Source: Thermocaproicibacter sp041859875 (GTDB lineage: Bacteria; Bacillota; Clostridia; Oscillospirales; Acutalibacteraceae). Taken from it: a DNA stretch of 64,000 nucleotides. Numbering within the stretch: the first letter of the stretch is position 1; each line of letters opens with the position of its first letter. Location of the stretch: contig JBFLFY010000011.1 in NCBI GenBank assembly GCA_041859875.1, forward strand, positions 1-64,000. The letters are read 5' to 3'. Under the pieces are notes generated by a model. The model was not told where the DNA came from. It saw only the letters and a list, made by a program, of their open reading frames with translations, and did no database searches. Made by a program: the position numbers and the translations under genes. Below, in pieces: positions 9,767-17,206 of the stretch.

Positions 9767-10123
9767 TTAGCTCTTATCTCCCGATTTTGAAAAGAGCGCG
9801 GCAAGGTAACCAAAAAACACCGCCGCCGCGATACCGGCCGCCCCAGCCGAAAGCCCGCCGGTAAAAGCGCCCAAAAGGCCCTTTTGCCGCACTGCTTCCA
9901 GCGTGCCTTTCGCCATAAGATAGCCGAAGCCTGTCAGCGGTACAGCCGCGCCTTCCCCGGCAAAATCGGCAAGCGGACCGTAAACGCCTATGGCGCCCAG
10001 CAAAACGCCAAGCGTAACGAAAGTAACAAGAATCCGCGCCGGCGTAAGCTTTGTGAAATCCATCAGTATCTGCCCAACAGCGCAGATGGCTCCGCCGATT
10101 AAAAAAGCCCATAAATACTCCAC
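9767..10123 (-). CDS. spoVAE: Stage V sporulation protein AE (SpoVAE)
   Basis: SpoVAE/AEB-type protein (118 aa, the usual length), an inner-membrane component of the SpoVA channel that moves dipicolinic acid into the forespore and out at germination. About four membrane segments are visible, with the family-typical N-terminus WAFLIGGAICAVGQILMD and the central GFGYLMAKGTLEAV. It stands alone: the usual partners spoVAC and spoVAD are not next to it, since the upstream neighbour is an ABC exporter with its own terminator. An orphan or second copy is possible. The short ORF overlapping its 3' end is probably spurious. Confidence 0.9.
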   Translation of the reverse strand: MEYLWAFLIGGAICAVGQILMDFTKLTPARILVTFVTLGVLLGAIGVYGPLADFAGEGAAVPLTGFGYLMAKGTLEAVRQKGLLGAFTGGLSAGAAGIAAAVFFGYLAALFSKSGDKS

Positions 10124-10186
10124 GGTTTTCTCACCTCGGGCTTATTTTCGCCGAACGGAACCATTCCTATACATTGCCGAAATAAA

Positions 10187-10229
10187 TTTTGCCGCGGCCC
10201 TGCAATCTTCCATGCAGGCCGCGGCAAAA
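10187..10229 (-). terminator. Terminator of the ABC exporter operon
   Basis: Long near-perfect hairpin: TTTTGCCGCGGCC...TGCA pairs with TGCAGGCCGCGGCAAAA, flanked by T/A tracts. It lies just downstream of the permease stop (10252, minus strand). Confidence 0.9.
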
Positions 10230-10251
10230 TCGGTTTGATATTCTGAGTAAA

Positions 10252-11865
10252 TTACTTTGAAATTTCGGCGTTCGAAAGCAAATTGCGGCAGCAGTAAATA
10301 ATAACGGTCGAAACCAAAACATTCCATACTACAAACGGCAGTCCTGCCAGGAACAAAGTCGGAATTCCCGGTACGTTCTGAAGAACCGTAAAATAGAGAA
10401 TTACGCCCCCAACAACGCCCGGCAGCAACAGCAAAATCAGCAGCAGCATATAAAGCACGGCCACAAACCCGCGGTTGCTCATGCTTCCCATCGTCCGCTG
10501 TGAAAGGATGTTGCCCGCAAGGAACAGCAGGGAAACGCTTACATAGCCAAGGAAGAAAATCAGCCCGGTCAGCGGCTGCGCCTTAACGGCAATGCACGCC
10601 GCCACAGCAAAGAACGCGCCGTCCACAACGGCCTTCATGATACTCGTCATGCTGGCCCAAATCAGTTTTGGGAATGACTCTTCCGGTATGAGGTAGATGT
10701 ACGGTTTCTGGATTTCACGCGACCAGTCGCCCGCCGCACTCATCAGGAAAAGGACATATACGTCGGCTGCCATCAGCATCAGCATCATCTGGTCGGGCGT
10801 AGGGGCATCCGAATCGCCCTTCGAAGCCGTGGCAATCAAAATGCCAAGGACAACGTTGCCAAGCGCAATCAGCACCGTGGAAAGGCTGATGAACACCAGC
10901 CTGCTGCGCCGCCGTGCCTCACACAGATGCTTGTAAAAGAGTGCATTGGCGCCCCAGCCTTTTCCAAGGCCGGTACGGCCCACGCGGACTTTTTTCTTCG
11001 TCTGCATGGTGCGCCTTTCCTTCATGGCCTGCTTGGCTTCAAACATGGTTTCCGTCTTTTCCAGCACATCTTCATAGTAATCCGTATCGCTGTGCTCAAA
11101 AAGAACCAGGCAGATGAAAAACATTACCGCAAGCAGGGCCGTGTAAATCAGCCCCAGCGTAATGTTCCCCACCACCATGGCAAATGCTGCGCCCTTCGCC
11201 CAGCCAAAGATTGGGAAATATTCCATTTCCCGTGAAGCAGCAGCCGCCAGCAAGCCGTTAACGCCGCCTCCGTTTTTCTGGATAAGATAAATAACGGCAA
11301 GCGCCATCAGCGCAAAAAAAGCGTACAGAACGGTGCGCACCATGCTTTGCCGCTGCACATTCCCGTTTGTATAACTGTAAATCAAAAGCGACAGCACCTG
11401 CACCAGGAAAAGCATGGCGACAAAATAGGCAAGGAAAATCAGCATCCCTGCGGCTGTAATTTTAAAATTCTGCATCACCGTGCCGCTGTAGCACAGCAGA
11501 AAAACAAAGCCCAGCAGTGTTGTCACCATCTGCTTCAGCAGGCCGTAATTCAGAATTTTCTTTGGCGAAATAGGGGAAACAAAAAGGAAATTCACGTCCG
11601 ACATTTTAAACATGGTTGTGCCGGATTTGAGCGACGAAATCAGGCTCGGTATTCCAAGGAAAAGCATAAGGCCGTAAATGGCGCCGTGCAGGATGCGAAT
11701 ATCCGTATGCCCGGCATTTTTTGAAGGATCTACACTTGGCATAATAAGCGCCATTAAAACAAACGCCGCGCTTATAATATACCCTACCAGCCTTGCCGGG
11801 TGGTGGAACAGGTCACGGAAGAAATTGATGAACTGCTTCCGGACTAAGTACGCCAGAGCGTTCAT
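10252..11865 (-). CDS. ABC exporter permease
   Basis: A 537-aa polytopic protein with roughly a dozen hydrophobic segments in two groups, separated by a charged cytosolic linker (about 270-310, rich in E/K/R: EAKQAMKERRTMQTKKKVR). It resembles the 'putative ABC exporter' permeases of Clostridia. Its ATG overlaps the stop of the upstream ATPase gene by 4 bp (ATGA), so the two form an obligate pair. The residue SDVNFLFVSPISPKKIL near position 90 is typical of this permease group. Substrate unknown; such pairs often export peptides or lipids, but nothing here decides that. Confidence 0.85.
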   Translation of the reverse strand: MNALAYLVRKQFINFFRDLFHHPARLVGYIISAAFVLMALIMPSVDPSKNAGHTDIRILHGAIYGLMLFLGIPSLISSLKSGTTMFKMSDVNFLFVSPISPKKILNYGLLKQMVTTLLGFVFLLCYSGTVMQNFKITAAGMLIFLAYFVAMLFLVQVLSLLIYSYTNGNVQRQSMVRTVLYAFFALMALAVIYLIQKNGGGVNGLLAAAASREMEYFPIFGWAKGAAFAMVVGNITLGLIYTALLAVMFFICLVLFEHSDTDYYEDVLEKTETMFEAKQAMKERRTMQTKKKVRVGRTGLGKGWGANALFYKHLCEARRRSRLVFISLSTVLIALGNVVLGILIATASKGDSDAPTPDQMMLMLMAADVYVLFLMSAAGDWSREIQKPYIYLIPEESFPKLIWASMTSIMKAVVDGAFFAVAACIAVKAQPLTGLIFFLGYVSVSLLFLAGNILSQRTMGSMSNRGFVAVLYMLLLILLLLPGVVGGVILYFTVLQNVPGIPTLFLAGLPFVVWNVLVSTVIIYCCRNLLSNAEISK

Positions 11866-12575
11866 GCCTGCTCCTCCTTTGGGCCTTCTGTGATGGAGAA
11901 GAAAAGCTGTTCCAGGTTTTCACCGCTCTCGGTTACCTCTTGCCGGGTGCGCACCGCAGCAATTTTTCCATTCATCATAATCAGCACTTTATCCCAGAAT
12001 TCCTGTACGCTGTCAAGCATATGCGTGCTTAAAAGGACAGAACACCCAGCATCACGCAGTTCCCCAAGCATCTGCTTCAGTTCTTTTATGGCGTGCGGGT
12101 CAAGGCCCACAAGCGGTTCATCGAGCAGTACAGTATGAGGCGAAGGCAGCAGGGCACAGCAAATGCTCAGCTTCTGCTGCATTCCTTTTGAAAGCTCTTT
12201 TCCAAGCTTCTGCTGCTTGTCGTCCAGTTCCATGCGCGTAAGAAGCGCTTCCGCGCGGGGCTGCCAGTTTTCCACTTTGTAAGCGCGGGCAATAAACTCC
12301 ATATGTTCGCTGACCGTAAGGTTTTCAATCGGTGCAGGAATTTCCGGGATATAGCCGAAGCTGCGCTTGGCTTCCACACTCTTGTTCGGCTGGCCGTCGA
12401 ACAGGATGTCGCCCTGAAAGCGCAGCAACCCTGCAATGCACTTAATGGCTGTTGATTTTCCAGCGCCGTTCGGTCCGCACAGAACGGCAATTTCTCCGTT
12501 ATCTACAGAAAAGTTCAGGTCGTCGTTTGCAACTAACTTTCCGTACCGCTTTGTCAGATGATTAACTCCCAGCAT
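11862..12575 (-). CDS. ABC transporter ATP-binding protein
   Basis: A 237-aa ABC ATPase with Walker A GPNGAGKST (34-42), the signature LSKGMQQKL, Walker B TVLLDEPLVGLD and an H-loop LLSTHMLD. The first position of the signature (LSKGM rather than LSGGQ) is common among exporters of this type. It is translationally coupled to the permease (4-bp overlap) and is the first gene of the operon. It energises export by the neighbouring membrane protein. No transport substrate can be deduced. Confidence 0.95.
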   Translation of the reverse strand: MLGVNHLTKRYGKLVANDDLNFSVDNGEIAVLCGPNGAGKSTAIKCIAGLLRFQGDILFDGQPNKSVEAKRSFGYIPEIPAPIENLTVSEHMEFIARAYKVENWQPRAEALLTRMELDDKQQKLGKELSKGMQQKLSICCALLPSPHTVLLDEPLVGLDPHAIKELKQMLGELRDAGCSVLLSTHMLDSVQEFWDKVLIMMNGKIAAVRTRQEVTESGENLEQLFFSITEGPKEEQA

Positions 12576-12655
12576 AATACAATATACTCCTTATTCCTTT
12601 TGTTTGACTCCTCATTCAGTGCAGCAGTGCTTTTCTTATTGTTTTGGGGCAGGCA

Positions 12656-13150
12656 TCAGTAGTATGTCGCCGCACTCAGGCCAATGGCAATTCCGCCGAA
12701 AACAGCCACCAGGATTAAAACCACAAAACAGATGATACCGCCTATCAGCAGTTTTTTGGCTTTTTGCTCATTTTGCAGCAGGTATGGGTTCTGCTGCGGG
12801 ATGGCAGGCGCCGGGTTTGGCGTGCCGCACCGCGGGCAGACGGTTTCGTACGCATTGTGCCAAAGGCCGCACCTTGGGCAGCAGACTTTGCGCTGCGGGG
12901 AACTGCGCACGCACAGGTAGATAATCCCCGGAATCAAGCCTAAAAAGCCAACCAGCAGCGCCCACATTGTCGCTTCATGATTCTCTTTTGCGACAGCATC
13001 ATTGTAGACTGCCAGTGCAAACAGTACACGCATGGCAATGCCGCACAGGCCAAGGAAAGCGGCATAAGCAATAACCCAGCAAACCATGGAACCCATATAC
13101 GAATCCATATAAAATCTGCGCAGCAGGATACCAAAAGGGGAAAAATCCAT
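12656..13150 (-). CDS. Zinc-ribbon membrane protein, function unknown
   Basis: A 164-aa protein with hydrophobic segments at about 20-50 and 62-82, a cytosolic zinc ribbon (CPRCG-LWHNAYETV-CPRCG, about 91-110), a Pro/Asn-rich linker, and a C-terminal membrane span (about 135-160). The two CPRCG knuckles should bind one Zn ion. AAAGG precedes the ATG. It is separated from the ABC operon by 80 bp. Three further Cys-rich or zinc-ribbon proteins occur near 54-60 kb, so the genome seems rich in this architecture. Function unknown. Confidence 0.8.
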   Translation of the reverse strand: MDFSPFGILLRRFYMDSYMGSMVCWVIAYAAFLGLCGIAMRVLFALAVYNDAVAKENHEATMWALLVGFLGLIPGIIYLCVRSSPQRKVCCPRCGLWHNAYETVCPRCGTPNPAPAIPQQNPYLLQNEQKAKKLLIGGIICFVVLILVAVFGGIAIGLSAATYY

Positions 13151-13312
13151 ACGAACCCGACCTTTCTTTCATTTGTACTATGAATTTAATACAATATAAC
13201 ATTCCATGCTGCGCTTTGTCAAGAAAAAACACATGGTTTTTCAGCAAACCGGCTCTTTTCCCGTATTCTTGCCATAAGTCACTGCCCTTTTCGTATTTTT
13301 TTAAAAAATTTC

Positions 13313-13341
13313 TTGCATTCTGCGGACAGGCGTGGTATGAT
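13313..13341 (+). promoter_or_regulatory. Promoter of the isolated 5S rRNA
   Basis: TTGCAT (13313-13318), 17 nt, TATGAT (13336-13341). It lies about 29 bp upstream of the mature 5S end and has no other gene to serve. Confidence 0.7.
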
Positions 13342-13369
13342 AAAAAAGTCGTCAAGAATGATAAACAAG

Positions 13370-13484
13370 TTGGTGTTGATTGCGGTGAGGGTACACCCGT
13401 TCCCATTTCGAACACGGAAGTTAAGCTCATCTGCGCTGAAGATACTTGGCTGGTAACGGCCCGGGACAATAAGTGATGCCAACA
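13370..13484 (+). rRNA. rrf: 5S ribosomal RNA (isolated copy)
   Basis: A ~115-nt 5S rRNA. It contains the universally conserved segment CCCATTTCGAACACGGAAGT (loop B/C region) and a closing helix between TTGGTGTT at the 5' end and GATGCCAA at the 3' end. No 16S, 23S or tRNA gene is adjacent. It has its own promoter upstream and terminator downstream, so it is an independently transcribed 5S gene, not the tail of an rRNA operon. Exact ends are uncertain by 1-2 nt. Confidence 0.93.
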
Positions 13485-13492
13485 TTAGAAAG

Positions 13493-13521
13493 CAGTCACC
13501 CAATAGGGTGGCTGTTTTTTT
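13493..13521 (+). terminator. 5S rRNA terminator
   Basis: CAGTCACCC (13493-13501), loop AATA, GGGTGGCTG (13506-13514), then seven T residues. Confidence 0.92.
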
Positions 13522-13589
13522 ATTGTCTGAGTTTCTGTCAGTGTCAGCATTTCCAAGGTTACTTTCTTCTATTGTACATGATAAAACTT

Positions 13590-13637
13590 AGCCCTCTGCA
13601 AAGCACTCATTCGCTTCGGGTGCCGGCAGAGGGCTTT
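13590..13637. terminator. Strong hairpin, possible terminator
   Basis: AGCCCTCTGC (13590-13599) pairs with GCAGAGGGCT (13626-13635), with an inner GCACTC/GGGTGC pairing; TTTT follows on the plus strand. It could back up the 5S terminator or stop transcripts from the structured RNA on the minus strand. Its real direction is unclear. Confidence 0.55.
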
Positions 13638-13685
13638 TACAGACCCAGCCGCGAACGCCGGGCCAGTTAATTTTCCGCGTCATAG

Positions 13686-13814
13686 CAAAAGAAAACTAAG
13701 GATTCCGCAGAACCCTTAGCTTCCTTGCTATACAGATTTGCCTTCGGAGGACGGTTTGCAAATACACTGTCCGTTCCCATGACCCGTAAGCGGACTGTGT
13801 TTCCTGTATATCTA
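13686..13814 (-). ncRNA. Candidate structured small RNA (three-way junction), unclassified
   Basis: On the minus strand a consensus promoter leads into ~130 nt that fold well and end in a terminator. Pairings seen: P1 CTGTATA (13804-13810) with TATACAG (13729-13735); P2 CGGACTGTGT (13791-13800) with ACACTGTCCG (13764-13773), one mismatch; P3 GCAAAT (13758-13763) with ATTTGC (13736-13741). P1 encloses P2 and P3 as a compact three-way junction. The P2 and P3 loops contain short complementary GC-rich stretches. The terminator stem is CTAAGGATTC/GAACCCTTAG (13696-13719) with a TTTTCTTTT tail. No ORF of note lies in it and no minus-strand gene follows before the 5S gene. I could not match it to 6S, SRP RNA or a riboswitch class from memory. 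Confidence 0.65.
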
Positions 13815-13820
13815 ATAAAT

Positions 13821-13849
13821 AGTATAGTAAATTGCCCCAACTTTGTCAA
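13821..13849 (-). promoter_or_regulatory. Consensus promoter of the candidate small RNA
   Basis: Minus strand TTGACA (13849-13844), 17-nt spacer, TATACT (13826-13821). Transcription would begin near 13814, exactly at the start of the foldable region. Confidence 0.8.
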
Positions 13850-13865
13850 CAAAAATTGGTAAATC

Positions 13866-15566
13866 TCATTTTTGAATTCCGAGCAAAACAGGCGCAGCCA
13901 ACTTCAGCTTTTCGATTTCTGCAGTGGAAGCCGCCTTGTCGGCGCCTTTTGCGGAAAGGTAAACTTTAATTTTCGGTTCTGTGCCGCTTGGACGGACGAT
14001 GGCTTTGCCGCCGTTTGCAAGGCGGTACTCCAGCACATTGGATTTCGGCAAGGTAATAGGCGAAACCTTTTCACCGTCGTAACACTCGGAAGTCTGGTAG
14101 TCGCTGCGGCCCACAACTTTAGAACCTGCAATTTCCGCCGGCGGATTCTTGCGCAGGCTGTCCATAATGCCCGTCATTTTAATCATGCCGTCTTCGCCCT
14201 CAAAGCCAAAATTCGCCAGGGCATTTTCATAATAGCCGTACTTTTTGTAGAGGGTTTCCATCGCGTCAACAAGCGTCATACCTTTTTCGCGGTAATAGTA
14301 AGCCATCTGGCAGATAAGCATACTTGCGTCCACAGCATCTTTGTCGCGCACATAGCCGCCGGAAAGGTAGCCGTAGCTTTCTTCAAAACCAAGCAGGTAA
14401 CGGCCGGCCCCATTCTGCGCCTCAAGGTCGGCAATCTGGTCGCCGATATACTTGAAACCCGTGAGGACGCGGCGCAGTTCAATGCCATAAGCGGCAGCAA
14501 CCGGGGTTGCCATGTCGGTGCTCACGATGGTTGTAACGGCAACGGGGTCTTTCGGCATTGTCCCCTGTTCTTTGCGGGCACGGGCGATAAAGTCAAGCAG
14601 AAGCACGCCGACTTCATTGCCTGTCATCAGCTGGTACTTCCCGTTCTGGTGTACGGCGATGCCGCAGCGGTCACAGTCCGGGTCGGTTGCGAGCAAAAGG
14701 TCAGGCTGCACTTTTTCGCAAAGTTCCAGGCCTTTCTGCAGTGCTTCGCGGATTTCCGGGTTCGGGAACGGGCAGGTGGTGAAGTTTCCATCTGGGAACT
14801 CCTGCTCCGGAACAACGGTAACATCCTTTACGCCGATTTTGTCAAGAATCCGCGTTACGCAGACGCGGCCGGTGCCGTTCAGCGGTGTGTACACAACTTT
14901 CAGCCCAGTACAGGGTTTTGTGAAAACACGCTGCTTCATCACTTCGCCGAGGAATTTGTCGATCACTTCATCCTTGATATAGTCGACCATGCCGGACTGC
15001 ATAGCCTTGCCGAAATCCATGCATTTTACGTCTTCGAAAATGTCAAGTTTATTAATTTCCGCAAGGACGTCGTCGGCCATCTTCAGGGTGATTTGGCATC
15101 CGTCGGAACCATAGACTTTGTAGCCGTTGTACTTTGCCGGGTTGTGGCTTGCCGTTACGCAGATGCCGGCGTCGCATTTCAGGTAACGCACAGCCCAGGA
15201 AAGGGTTGGCGTAGGCGAAAGCCACGGGTAAATGTGCACCCGGATGCCATTGGCGGCGAGTACGGCGGCCGCCTGCTTTGCAAACAGGTCGGACTTAATA
15301 CGGCTGTCGTACGCAATGGCAGCAGAAGGCGTTTTGCTGTGCTTGTTCAGGTAATCTGCAAGGCCCTGCGTCGCTTTCCGCACCGTGTAGACGTTCATGC
15401 GGTTGGTTCCCGCGCCAATCACACCGCGCAGGCCGCCGGTTCCAAATGCAAGGTTCCGGTAAAAACGGTCGTTTATCTCGTCGGGCTTGCCCTCTATGCT
15501 GTTCAGTTCTTCCGTAAGGTCTTTGTCATCCAGCTTCCTGCTGCGCCATTTTTCATATTCCGTCAT
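13866..15566 (-). CDS. Phosphoglucomutase/phosphomannomutase (alpha-D-phosphohexomutase)
   Basis: A 566-aa enzyme of the alpha-phosphohexomutase family that interconverts hexose 1- and 6-phosphates. The phosphoserine loop is TASHNP (138-143, Ser140), the Mg-binding loop is DPDCDRCG (295-302), and the sugar-specificity loop GFEESYG follows. The C-terminal phosphate-binding loop is RPSGTEPKIKVY. Length and the N-terminal FGTGGLRG fit the long PgcA-like clostridial group. It would supply glucose 1-phosphate for the UDP-sugar chemistry served by galE elsewhere in the window. Gene symbol left open because pgcA and pgm are both used. Confidence 0.93.
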   Translation of the reverse strand: MTEYEKWRSRKLDDKDLTEELNSIEGKPDEINDRFYRNLAFGTGGLRGVIGAGTNRMNVYTVRKATQGLADYLNKHSKTPSAAIAYDSRIKSDLFAKQAAAVLAANGIRVHIYPWLSPTPTLSWAVRYLKCDAGICVTASHNPAKYNGYKVYGSDGCQITLKMADDVLAEINKLDIFEDVKCMDFGKAMQSGMVDYIKDEVIDKFLGEVMKQRVFTKPCTGLKVVYTPLNGTGRVCVTRILDKIGVKDVTVVPEQEFPDGNFTTCPFPNPEIREALQKGLELCEKVQPDLLLATDPDCDRCGIAVHQNGKYQLMTGNEVGVLLLDFIARARKEQGTMPKDPVAVTTIVSTDMATPVAAAYGIELRRVLTGFKYIGDQIADLEAQNGAGRYLLGFEESYGYLSGGYVRDKDAVDASMLICQMAYYYREKGMTLVDAMETLYKKYGYYENALANFGFEGEDGMIKMTGIMDSLRKNPPAEIAGSKVVGRSDYQTSECYDGEKVSPITLPKSNVLEYRLANGGKAIVRPSGTEPKIKVYLSAKGADKAASTAEIEKLKLAAPVLLGIQK

Positions 15567-15669
15567 AAGTGAATCAAACCTCTTTTGTAAGCAAAGATTT
15601 TTTATACGGCAAGCGCCGTTTTTTTCTTTCAGTATGCTTCTTAAAGACTATCATTTTCCGCCGGAGCTG

Positions 15670-16137
15670 TCAATTCCCCGCAACAATGTTCGTCACAATT
15701 CCCGCAGGGGTAATGTCCAGGATTCCGTAAGTTCCGCAGCTTCCGTGCAGGCTGCCCGGGTTCATAATGTACAGCCCATTCTGGTACTCCGTCTGCGGCT
15801 CATGCGTGTGGCCGTACAGCAGCACATCCGCCTTGTGTGAGCGCGCGGCGGAAATGGCGTCGTACATCCCGTATTTTACATTATAAAGATGGCCATGTGT
15901 ATAAAATATATGCTTCCCTAAAAAAGTTGCCAGCCCCTCGCTGGGCAAAGCAGCGCCCCAGTCGTTGTTTCCGCGTACCAGCAGGAACATCTTTTCGGGG
16001 TAATCCCGTTTTGCCTCTTCGGCCTCGTCGGCACCGTCGCCCAAATGAATAACGACATCGGCTGTAGGCTGGCTCATAATCGCGCGAAAAAGTGAAGCGC
16101 GGTCACGGTGTGTATCAGATACTACGAGAATGCGCAA
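15670..16137 (-). CDS. YfcE/MJ0936-family metallophosphodiesterase
   Basis: A 155-aa calcineurin-like phosphoesterase. I choose a TTG start at 16137: it is preceded by GGGAGG with good spacing and opens directly with the family motif RILVVSDTHRD (Asp8, His10). The other metal motifs follow in order: HLGDGAD, LVRGNND, THGH and YGHTH. Longer in-frame extension upstream is antisense to the next genes and not credible. Members of this family hydrolyse phosphodiesters in vitro; physiological substrates are generally unknown. It is divergent from the 60-residue gene at 16216. Confidence 0.9.
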   Translation of the reverse strand: MRILVVSDTHRDRASLFRAIMSQPTADVVIHLGDGADEAEEAKRDYPEKMFLLVRGNNDWGAALPSEGLATFLGKHIFYTHGHLYNVKYGMYDAISAARSHKADVLLYGHTHEPQTEYQNGLYIMNPGSLHGSCGTYGILDITPAGIVTNIVAGN

Positions 16138-16215
16138 ATTAAAACCTCCCTGCCGCCACGGCCGGTATATCTTTTCGCCGTGCGGCATATCATGGAAAGA
16201 ACGGGGTGGTATACA

Positions 16216-16398
16216 ATGAACAACAGCACGCAGGAAAACCAGAAACTTTTGGAAAGCCTGATGCAGCACTTGAGCCCCAGCGACAAACAGAAGCTTAACT
16301 CCATCCTTTCCGACAAAACAGCGTGTGACAAAATATTGAATTCGCCGGAAGCGCAAAAACTGATGAAAGAACTGGGAGGGAAAAACCGCCATGGATGA
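16216..16398 (+). CDS. Small helical protein (60 aa), function unknown
   Basis: A 60-residue, highly charged, probably all-helical protein (SPSDKQKLNSILSDK in the middle, EAQKLMKEL near the end), with a GGGGTGG site 7 nt before the ATG. Its stop overlaps the start of the next gene by 8 bp, showing tight coupling. It is the first of three consecutive small plus-strand genes of unknown function. A longer in-frame ORF begins upstream but has no ribosome-binding site and overlaps the phosphodiesterase gene. Confidence 0.7.
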   Translation: MNNSTQENQKLLESLMQHLSPSDKQKLNSILSDKTACDKILNSPEAQKLMKELGGKNRHG

Positions 16399-16789
16399 CG
16401 TTTCGTCCCGCCTGAAGGATATTCTCGGCGACCCGGGCAGCATGGAAAAAATCCGAAACCTGGCCGCCATGCTGGGCAGCTCCGGCGGCGAAAGCGAACA
16501 GGAAACCTCCCATCCGCCGGAAGAGGAGCCGGAGCATGTCCGGCAGGAACCCGCCGTGCCCGGCGCTGACGCCGAACTGATGCGAACCGTTATGCGCCTG
16601 GCACCCTTGCTTTCGCACGCCCGGCAGGAAAATGATTCGACCCGGCTGCTGCGGGCGCTGCGCCCATTTTTAAGCGAAAAGCGGTGCAAAAAGCTCGACG
16701 AAGCGCTGCGGCTTCTGCAGCTTGCACGCGCGCTTCCCTACCTGAAAGGAAGCGGCGTTCTGAACGGCCTGTTTTCCGTTGACGGGTAA
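16391..16789 (+). CDS. Unknown protein in a coupled three-gene set
   Basis: A 132-aa protein with a helical N-terminus (SRLKDILGDPGSMEKIRNLAAMLG), an acidic Glu/Pro linker (about 35-58), and a helical C-terminal domain (LLRALRPFLSEKRCKKLDEALRLLQLARALPYL) ending in a hydrophobic stretch. The 8-bp overlap with the gene before implies translational coupling. The arrangement of two helical blocks around a linker recalls small uncharacterised proteins of spore-forming Clostridia, but I do not recognise a named family. Confidence 0.75.
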   Translation: MDDVSSRLKDILGDPGSMEKIRNLAAMLGSSGGESEQETSHPPEEEPEHVRQEPAVPGADAELMRTVMRLAPLLSHARQENDSTRLLRALRPFLSEKRCKKLDEALRLLQLARALPYLKGSGVLNGLFSVDG

Positions 16790-16828
16790 AACTGAAACCG
16801 GAGGCTTTCCGAAAAGAGGAGAAACAAT

Positions 16829-17173
16829 ATGGCAGGGAGTCCGGCACCCCAGGGGGCAGAAATGAATCAGCTTCGGCAAGAAGCAATCCACCGTGCACGG
16901 GAAATGCAGGCGCGCGCGCGGATTCCTCACAATGCACCGCCGCCCCCGGAGCCGCCGGAGGAACCTCCCGTGCCACCACCTGCGCCCAAGCCGTCTGCAC
17001 CGCCGCCGCAATGCCCGCCTGCGCCCCCACACAGAGAACATTCCGAAACTGACACACTCGACTTTTTGACCAAGGACCCCGAACGCACGCTGATTCTTCT
17101 TCTCCTGCTGATTCTAATGGAAGAAAAATCAGACAATTCTCTGCTTTTTGCGCTGATGTACCTGCTGACATAA
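16829..17173 (+). CDS. Proline-rich protein with hydrophobic C-terminus, function unknown
   Basis: A 114-aa protein in three parts: a charged helix (LRQEAIHRAREMQARARI), a ~35-residue Pro-rich segment (PPPPEPPEEPPVPPPAPKP type), and an amphipathic to hydrophobic C-terminus (TLILLLLLILMEEKSDNSLLFALMYLL). GGAG precedes the ATG, 40 bp after the previous stop. Together with the two genes before it, it looks like a scaffold or membrane-associated peptide set. Clostridial spore-coat or sporulation proteins can look like this; the link is inference. Confidence 0.72.
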   Translation: MAGSPAPQGAEMNQLRQEAIHRAREMQARARIPHNAPPPPEPPEEPPVPPPAPKPSAPPPQCPPAPPHREHSETDTLDFLTKDPERTLILLLLLILMEEKSDNSLLFALMYLLT

Positions 17174-17206
17174 GCACAATTTTGGGGAACCTCTCACAAA
17201 GGGCTG

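Noticed and set aside
9589..9813. 74-codon minus-strand ORF after spoVAE
   Set aside because: Overlaps the spoVAE 3' end in another frame and runs into the bidirectional terminator; no ribosome-binding site.
13872..15572. 566-codon plus-strand ORF
   Set aside because: Antisense to the phosphohexomutase gene over its full length; no recognisable motifs.
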